Below the pieces are notes generated by a model, which saw nothing but the letters and a program-made list of their open reading frames with translations, did not search any database and was not told the origin of the DNA. From Echinometra lucunter (Eukaryota > Echinodermata > Echinoidea > Camarodonta > Echinometridae), in contig CM057157.1 in NCBI GenBank assembly GCA_029962745.1, positions 24,523,492 through 24,587,491 of the forward strand: a stretch of DNA of 64,000 nucleotides. The letters are read 5' to 3'. This document shows, piece by piece, positions 60,649 through 64,000 of this stretch. Positions within the stretch are counted from its first letter, which is position 1. Each line of letters opens with the position of its first letter. The position numbers were made by a program, and so were the translations under genes.

Positions 60649-62067
60649 CTCTCTAGCTCTCAGTCAATTTTCATGCTATACATCTATTCAGTACATAACT
60701 ATCATTAGTTTAATATGAGACTAATATATTCTGCAAGTATTTTGCCTTTGTTTGGGTCTGTTATGCAGACATGAAGATTGAATCATTTAGCTCCTGCTGA
60801 CAACTAGTTGTGACATTGAGAAGATGGATTAAAATAAGCATATAATATTCACTATGTCTTCAACCCCTTTAATCTTTCCTTGCTATTGATTATGAGATTT
60901 AAATCACATTTGCAAGAAGAATGGTCCTGATGTACAAGAACATCATCTCTTTTCTCTCACTCTTTCCTTTTTCATCTACCCTCCTCTAAAAACTACATTC
61001 TCCCTGCTCTTTTCTACTTCTCTCTCATTCTCTCTCTCTCCCTCTCTTCCTAATTCACCTGAGATCTTATCACTGTTGATTAATTTTACCTTATAAATGT
61101 AGCCATAAAGTTCATTAATGTAACGATCCTTTTTTTTTTTTTTTTGCCTATTCATCTCAGGTCATGATTGTATTAGGATCATTAGAACAACATAAGTCCA
61201 TTATTCCTATTCATTCCAGTTCCATGGGCAGGAAACATTCCATCTCTCAGACTTTTGTAATTTTTGTGCAGCTTCTGCACTGTTGCTGTACCGTATCAAC
61301 CCATTTAAAGTTTGCTTCATGTTCTGATATCTCTTATTTCTTGTAGTATTTTCCAGCTTTTTTGTGCAATGTTATGTAACATAATACATGTGAGGCAAAC
61401 AACTATATTTCACTGGGGTGACAATACCTTTTATCTCAAATTTGGATGAAAATCACTTTTTTGTATTAATCTCCAGATAATCAGTCAAGTGATGTCCTCT
61501 CTGAATTCCAACTTTCTTACCCATTTTTCCTTTTATTACAACTAACTCAATATTAGGGTGGACTTCTTTGATATCATTGTTTTCACTTACAAACCTTAGT
61601 CAACCATTGTTCTTCTTTCTATACATGTACATTTCCTCTCTCTCTTCCAACAAGAGAGAATATCATATGCACTTCCATCTACAATAGTCCTTTCCTTCTT
61701 GAAAATACAGGCCAGCTTCAAGTCCTTTCAACCCACTCCTCAGTAACAACCCTCCTCCCCCCCCCCCCCCCCCTGCACTTCTTAGAAATAGCACTTTATT
61801 TAATTTCTTGGAAAAAAAACATCTAAACATATGCCTTCACAATTATTCCTAATCTATTTTGTTCACTGATAAAGGGACAGTGGTTTGTGTCCTCTGAAAA
61901 AGGGTGCCACTATATAACTCTAATGAAAGGTACATGTATGCCATGTTACCTGGTTTGGATTTGTGGGTATTCATTGTCCCAGCCATAAGAAGGAAAGTTC
62001 CTGGGTTTGCCCACAGTCACCTCAGAGCTGTCCACTTGTATGAATGAGTTCTTGGATGGACTCTCAC
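46302..62067 (-). CDS. ovoA: Ovothiol biosynthesis enzyme OvoA (5-histidylcysteine sulfoxide synthase / methyltransferase), 3' twelve exons, 5' partial
   Basis: OvoA joins cysteine to the histidine imidazole with O2 and iron, giving 5-histidylcysteine sulfoxide. Its C-terminal SAM-dependent domain is expected to N-methylate the later 5-thiohistidine to ovothiol. Exons (high to low): 62067-61950, 59306-59143, 57842-57761, 56964-56817, 56517-56425, 55955-55791, 55043-54881, 54238-53982, 52801-52604, 52017-51939, 46817-46712, 46419-46302. All eleven introns (about 0.3 to 5.1 kb) are GT-AG, phases match and the 563-residue frame has no stop before TAA at 46304-46302. Family marks in order: PSYGWDNEY, HPTFWV, PWDWPVEVNYHEAKAY, YRLPTEAEHNAMRN, GNVWQWVEDHFNGLPG, RHFFQHAGFRLAR, then methyltransferase motif I ALDIGCGCG. 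The first exon starts in mid-codon, so roughly 200 N-terminal residues, including the DinB-like HX3HXE iron site, should lie beyond 64000. The assignment is firm; exon ends were read by eye. Confidence 0.95.
46712..46817 (-). CDS. ovoA: ovoA exon: methyltransferase strand 5 region
   Basis: It encodes WLIRLWEILTPNGIVVISGL followed by GDWSREKLEPIIGN. LTPNGIVVIS is the usual turn and strand of class I methyltransferases. The SPYSWL-type motif that I expect after it in OvoA is missing. The frame is set by the phase-1 junction with the previous exon; a longer ATG frame over the same bases is a shadow. Splice sites are CATGATAG and GTAAGACG. Confidence 0.88.
48706..48853. repeat. Short inverted repeat in the 5.1-kb ovoA intron
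   Basis: TCCTATGAACACACC near 48708 is matched by GATGTGTTCATAGGA near 48838. The arms are only about 14 bases, so this may be the ends of an old MITE or chance. Confidence 0.3.
50239..50317. repeat. Compact hairpin in the 5.1-kb ovoA intron
   Basis: TCGTCTGTTCGAGCCAGAAG then GGCGTTAA pairs with its reverse complement at the right (TTAATGCCCTTCTGCTC, CGAACAGACGA) with about two mismatches and a loop of roughly 20-25 bases. The size fits a pre-miRNA, but a tiny MITE is as likely. Confidence 0.7.
51939..52017 (-). CDS. ovoA: ovoA exon: methyltransferase central strand
   Basis: It encodes FTWIPNELSGFDLVVHHCLD followed by RVQNKK. FDLVVHHCLDRV matches the strand-4 region of the OvoA methyltransferase (pattern FDLVLA.NLLDRL). 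The usual GDA, which normally supplies an adenine-binding acidic residue, reads as QFTW here. A 5.1-kb intron follows. Splice sites are AATTTGCAG and GTAGGACAG. Confidence 0.87.
52604..52801 (-). CDS. ovoA: ovoA exon: methyltransferase motif II plus cysteine/basic segment
   Basis: A phase-0 exon of 66 codons. VIGLEYCGVFLKSAEELL continues directly from motif I and gives the acidic residue expected to bind the SAM ribose. It is followed by the cysteine- and arginine-rich FYCPKDDCRRPCKRLK and then ITAKLPSDTQPSKITLKQ. The CX4CX3C cluster is not something I know from the family. Splice sites are AATTTAG and GTTAGCC. Confidence 0.88.
52869..53522. mobile_element. Tc1/mariner-like MITE in an ovoA intron
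   Basis: The ends read CTGTATAAGCTGAAATTTTC (left) and CTGTATACGCCAATATTTTC (right, reversed). TA dinucleotides at 52867-52868 and 53523-53524 are a plausible target duplication. Many TTCGCGAA/CGCGAAAAT motifs recur inside, making this a local CpG-rich island in AT-rich introns. No transposase frame. Confidence 0.75.
53786..53940 (+). mobile_element. Foldback/MITE, ACACTCTMA ends (copy 2), in an ovoA intron
   Basis: Starts ACACTCTCAAAAGTTGGT and ends TTAGAGTGT. The interior AACTGTTGGTTAAAAAAA, TCCCCATAAG, CATACAATTTTTTT matches the copy at 26109-26290. It lies about 40 bases from the donor of the first methyltransferase exon of ovoA. Confidence 0.75.
53982..54238 (-). CDS. ovoA: ovoA exon: start of methyltransferase domain
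   Basis: The longest exon here (257 bases). It encodes the linker (KQLHTETQSFADERLFDEYV) and SAM-binding motif I (SHALDIGCGCGRLTFELSRE). Class I methyltransferases bind SAM through such a glycine-rich loop. Splice sites are ATTTTACAG and GTATGTACTTC. Confidence 0.95.
54432..54465 (+). repeat. (CA)n then poly(C) in an ovoA intron
   Basis: ACACAC repeat of about 22 bases followed by seven C. Confidence 0.9.
54754..54791 (+). repeat. (CT)n microsatellite in an ovoA intron
   Basis: About 19 CT units, read as GA on the ovoA strand. Confidence 0.95.
54881..55043 (-). CDS. ovoA: ovoA exon: end of sulfoxide synthase domain
   Basis: It encodes 54 residues from GGSWISTGDEASWYARYAFR to RHFFQHAGFRLARSISPDQD and a short tail. 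GGSW and HAGFR are the closing motifs of FGE-like domains. After this exon the protein passes into the methyltransferase half. Splice sites are CTTCCAG and GTACATATCC. Confidence 0.96.
55130..55575. mobile_element. Degraded copy of the same foldback family, internally duplicated, in an ovoA intron
   Basis: Shares TTGTGACGTCATAT, CCAACCAATCAGACTTCTAA and GGTAAAATACTTAACCAAAA with the copies at 32.45 and 44.31 kb. The block ATATTCAGATCACATT...GCATGCCAAC...CTTTCTGATA occurs twice (about 55184 and 55330), so part of it was duplicated in tandem. Confidence 0.6.
55791..55955 (-). CDS. ovoA: ovoA exon: GNVWQWVEDHFNGLPG
   Basis: A phase-0 exon of 55 codons starting PVNMYPANEKGFHDVFGNVW and continuing QWVEDHFNGLPGSETHYLYD. 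GNVW(Q/E)W is the hallmark of the FGE-sulfatase fold, and the following EDHFNGLPG is typical of OvoA rather than EgtB. Splice sites are CTGTAACAG and GTAAGGTTTTC. Confidence 0.97.
56425..56517 (-). CDS. ovoA: ovoA exon: NINLVFG segment
   Basis: A phase-0 exon of 31 codons. It ends in KSNINLVFGTST, which matches the conserved asparagine-rich stretch before the GNVW motif in OvoA proteins. Splice sites are TATTACAG and GTAAGTATAA. Confidence 0.93.
56817..56964 (-). CDS. ovoA: ovoA exon: PWDWPVEVNYHEAKAY block
   Basis: It encodes 49 residues with AIPWDWPVEVNYHEAKAY and YRLPTEAEHNAMRNRQ, the most conserved signature of the OvoA/EgtB sulfoxide synthase core. The YRLPTEAE motif is shared with formylglycine-generating enzymes. 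Splice sites are GGTTGAACCAG and GTAGGCC. Confidence 0.97.
57761..57842 (-). CDS. ovoA: ovoA exon: short cysteine-bearing insert
   Basis: This 82-base exon encodes CVSGCGGVLAGYSHCKPDQN and about seven more residues. It falls between HPTFWV of the previous exon and YRSFCEE of the next. With the cysteine of FWVC it gives a CX3CX3CX9C pattern. As I recall, bacterial OvoA passes from HPTFWV to the PW.WPVEVN block with a shorter linker, so this looks like an insert; I could not align it here. Splice sites TTTCCTAG and GTATTGC. Confidence 0.9.
58761..58936. mobile_element. PIF/Harbinger-like MITE in an ovoA intron
   Basis: The 176-base element starts TGGGGTGTTGCAAGAAAGTT and its reversed right end reads the same, with over 30 near-identical terminal bases. 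TAA flanks both sides (58758-58760 and 58937-58939), the 3-base TWA target duplication typical of PIF/Harbinger. No coding capacity. Confidence 0.85.
59143..59306 (-). CDS. ovoA: ovoA exon: FGE-like domain with HPTFWV
   Basis: It encodes about 54 residues including SKFLITNREFLEFVQAKGY, the conserved FGE-fold segment, then ELWSKEGWQWRTFRQAKHPTF and WVCDKG. The split serine codon at the acceptor (TTTGCATGCAG) joins the previous exon in frame. The donor is GTACAG, weaker than its neighbours. A PIF-like foldback element lies a few hundred bases upstream in the intron (59541-59772). Confidence 0.95.
59541..59772. mobile_element. PIF/Harbinger-like MITE in an ovoA intron
   Basis: The left end is GGCGTCTTATCTTTATGTCA and the right, reversed, GGCATTTTATCTTTATGTCG, followed on both sides by TTGTGCGAAAGAAC. 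TTA flanks at 59538-59540 and 59773-59775 give a TWA-type duplication. A truncated relative ends at 40096. Confidence 0.85.
60320..60587. repeat. Large inverted repeat in an ovoA intron
   Basis: Arms 60320-60425 and 60481-60587 are near-perfect reverse complements (for example GACAAAGAAAGCGGACAAAA and GGTTCTGGTAGTCAA, with ATCCCTTCAC), separated by about 55 bases. The ovoA pre-mRNA would fold here into a hairpin of roughly 100 base pairs. Text at 59960-60060 resembles 60250-60340, so the region also has an older direct duplication. Confidence 0.85.
60601..60654 (+). repeat. (CT)n microsatellite in an ovoA intron
   Basis: About 20 CT units directly after the large inverted repeat. Confidence 0.95.
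61950..62067 (-). CDS. ovoA: ovoA exon (first in window): entry to the FGE-like domain
   Basis: This exon encodes about 39 residues with VTVGKPRNFPSYGWDNEY, the usual opening of the FGE-sulfatase-like half of OvoA and EgtB. The acceptor is TCTCCTACCAG and the donor GTAACATG. It begins with two bases of a split codon, which shows that another coding exon precedes it. No exon fitting the N-terminal domain was found between here and the window end. Confidence 0.92.
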
Positions 62068-64000
62068 CTGGTAGGAGAGAAAAAGTATGAAATATTTCAT
62101 TTTCTCTTGGTATTCTAACTCTAGCATAGTAAAGCTCCCAGACTACACACAGGGTTTTTCACAAAGAGTTAACTAGGACCTTAAAGTCGCACTGAAATTC
62201 CTCATTGCGTGCTGTATATTACGCGTCACCGCATTGGTCAGCTCATGGTCAGGGGACGCACGTTATTAGGAAGTCATCAATGAGATTACGCGTTAAATAC
62301 GGGATGCGCAATGTTGCTTACGCATGATTCTCTGAAGTCAAACTTAACTCTTTGTGAAACACCCCCCAGGTTGTTAAGCATCAATGTTAACAATAACAAT
62401 AAATCTTGCACACCATATAATGTACCTATAAGAAGCTATACAATTTACAGGTTTCTGGCAATCAAATACAGTGGAAACAGCCTAAATGACTTCTCCTGAA
62501 CTGACAACACAGCAATGGAGTGGAATAAATGGTTCACAGGTTGATATCGGAGGGATAGCCATTCTAACAAGATGATCAAATCAGTCAAGCAGGCTTCATG
62601 AGTATGAATTCTACCAGAACAATTTCTTATTCTTTTTTCAGATTAAAAAAAATATTGGTTGAGCAATATGAGAATAACTTGTCATTACAGTTATTAGTGT
62701 CGTTATCAGTGAGGTCTGAATAGCCCTTTCAGGAAATTTTTATCCCTATCAACAGAAATTTTTCAGGTCATGTCCACATTTTCACATCATATGACTTTTT
62801 ACAGTTGATTACAGATTCACAATGCAAAAATGGAAAGAAGAGTAACAAAAAATTTCATTTCTAACATAAAAAATTATAAAATTAATTTCTATTTCACATT
62901 TTTTTTCTCACATTAATACATTTCCAACTCTATATTCCCATGATGCATTGCATACTGGTACAAAGTCTGTCCTTCATTGTTCAACTGTTTTTAGAACACC
63001 CAGGAGAGATCAACAAACAGCTTATGCAATCAAAAGCACCTTGTGTAGTATATACAAGAAAAATAATAGAACAGATCAAAGACAGCATACTATTCAGCTT
63101 TCCAAACAATGTAATCTATTGAGACAAACATTAGATAAGCTTGTGGGTGTAGTTCACTATACAGAATAAATAAGAAATTCATATTGTTGAGAATTGAATT
63201 ATCTTCTTAAATATGATCTGTCCTTCCAACTGAATAAACACTGCCACACAGCTCACAACGTGAGGATGACTAAATTGGGAAACAAAATAGAAATGGAATT
63301 ATAAATGTTATTTCTAAATTCAAATCATCCCAGACTGAGGTCTCTAAGCTTCATAAGAAGTAAATATTGGATTTTTTTAAGTCATGAGACTTTCAGTGAA
63401 AGAAAAATGCTCCAGTTGTCCTCAAATCCTCATAACGTCACACTAATCACTCAAATGACCATATAAATAGTGGAAGCTCTAATTGATTTGATTTTTTTTT
63501 TCTGAATGGAGGGTTTAAACTATATAAGATTACTGTACCATTCCAGATCTCACTAGCATGAAAATTCAATACAGATATCTTGATCCTATTGCATTTATTT
63601 CAAAATCAAGCCATAGCCAGTGGACTTTGTGAATTTTGCAGGTCCACATTGCCTTGAACTTCACTGATGCAAAGCAACTTTCTTCTCCTCACCCCTACAT
63701 AGGCCTCCTATTTATCTATCTACTCCAGTTCTCACTCTATAGGTTTTTCTACCTTGATTCGCTTTGACATTTATGATATATATACATGTACAAACCACTA
63801 ATCAAATAGAGCCCTTTGACAAAAGAGTAAAAAGAGGCAAAAAAGGGGGTTGAATATGCCAGAGTACTGTAAGTCGGTCATAGATTATAAGCAACACATC
63901 CTTTACAATGCATTGGTAGGGTTTGAATAGGTAACCAATCAGCACCTTTATTTGACTCAGTCCTTTCAGTGAATAAGACAGAGACTGCAGTGAGGGGAGT
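62068..64000 (-). other. ovoA upstream intron (incomplete)
   Basis: No exon fitting the DinB-like N-terminal part of OvoA (expected HX3HXE) was seen on the minus strand. The stretch is AT-rich, holds a foldback element at 62152-62364 and is otherwise unremarkable. It is called intron because the exon ending at 62067 starts in mid-codon. Confidence 0.7.
62152..62364. mobile_element. Foldback element, GGGTKTTTCACAAAGAGTTAA ends
   Basis: The left end is GGGTTTTTCACAAAGAGTTA and the right end, reversed, GGGTGTTTCACAAAGAGTTA. The interior is CG-rich (ACGCGTCACCGC, TTACGCGTTAAATACGGG). It shares its terminal GTTTCACAAAG with 11876-12178. Confidence 0.7.

Noticed and set aside
1..64000. Bacterial-type features such as operons, CRISPR arrays, riboswitches or attachment sites
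   Set aside because: The window is clearly eukaryotic nuclear DNA with spliced exons and SINE/LINE elements; the direct repeats are microsatellites, tandem duplications or transposons.

Overview
This is animal nuclear DNA, AT-rich and dominated by repeats and introns. It probably comes from a marine invertebrate deuterostome, and an echinoderm such as a sea urchin is my best guess. The basis is one clear intron-rich metazoan gene for ovothiol synthesis (ovoA), a compound known from sea urchin eggs, together with CR1-like LINEs, tRNA-derived SINEs and many short foldback elements. The species cannot be settled from the sequence alone. Two runs of exactly 500 N (28501-29000 and 39469-39968) are scaffold gaps, and both abut microsatellites.

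Region 1 (1 to about 40 kb) holds no gene I can recognise. It is a mosaic of foldback/MITE elements, SINEs, CR1-like LINE remnants (a frameshifted reverse transcriptase piece at 31.76-32.17 kb and two 3' ends at 23.97-24.16 and 30.19-30.36 kb), local tandem duplications, microsatellites and about 30 poly(C)/poly(G) runs. Many of those runs sit next to CAGTGGCGTA-like or CAGGGGC-like ends. Three segments look like isolated exons (13.32, 29.88 and 30.63 kb), but I cannot build a gene from them.

Region 2 (about 40-46.3 kb) lies downstream of the ovoA stop codon. It is AT-rich, almost free of poly(C), and has one 119-bp tandem duplication and one foldback element. It may hold the ovoA 3' UTR, whose end I could not fix.

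Region 3 (46.3-62.1 kb, minus strand) holds twelve consecutive coding exons of ovoA, all with GT-AG introns, compatible phases and no internal stop. They encode the last 563 residues: the FGE-sulfatase-like half of the 5-histidylcysteine sulfoxide synthase, then the C-terminal SAM-dependent methyltransferase domain that is expected to make the imidazole N-methyl group of ovothiol. The DinB-like N-terminal part with the iron-binding histidines is not in the window and should lie beyond 64 kb. The gene has two cysteine-bearing segments and a methyltransferase half that looks divergent. Its introns carry at least six foldback elements, two with clean TAA/TTA target duplications (PIF/Harbinger-like) and one with TA (Tc1/mariner-like).

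Region 4 (62.4-64 kb) is the unfinished upstream intron of ovoA.
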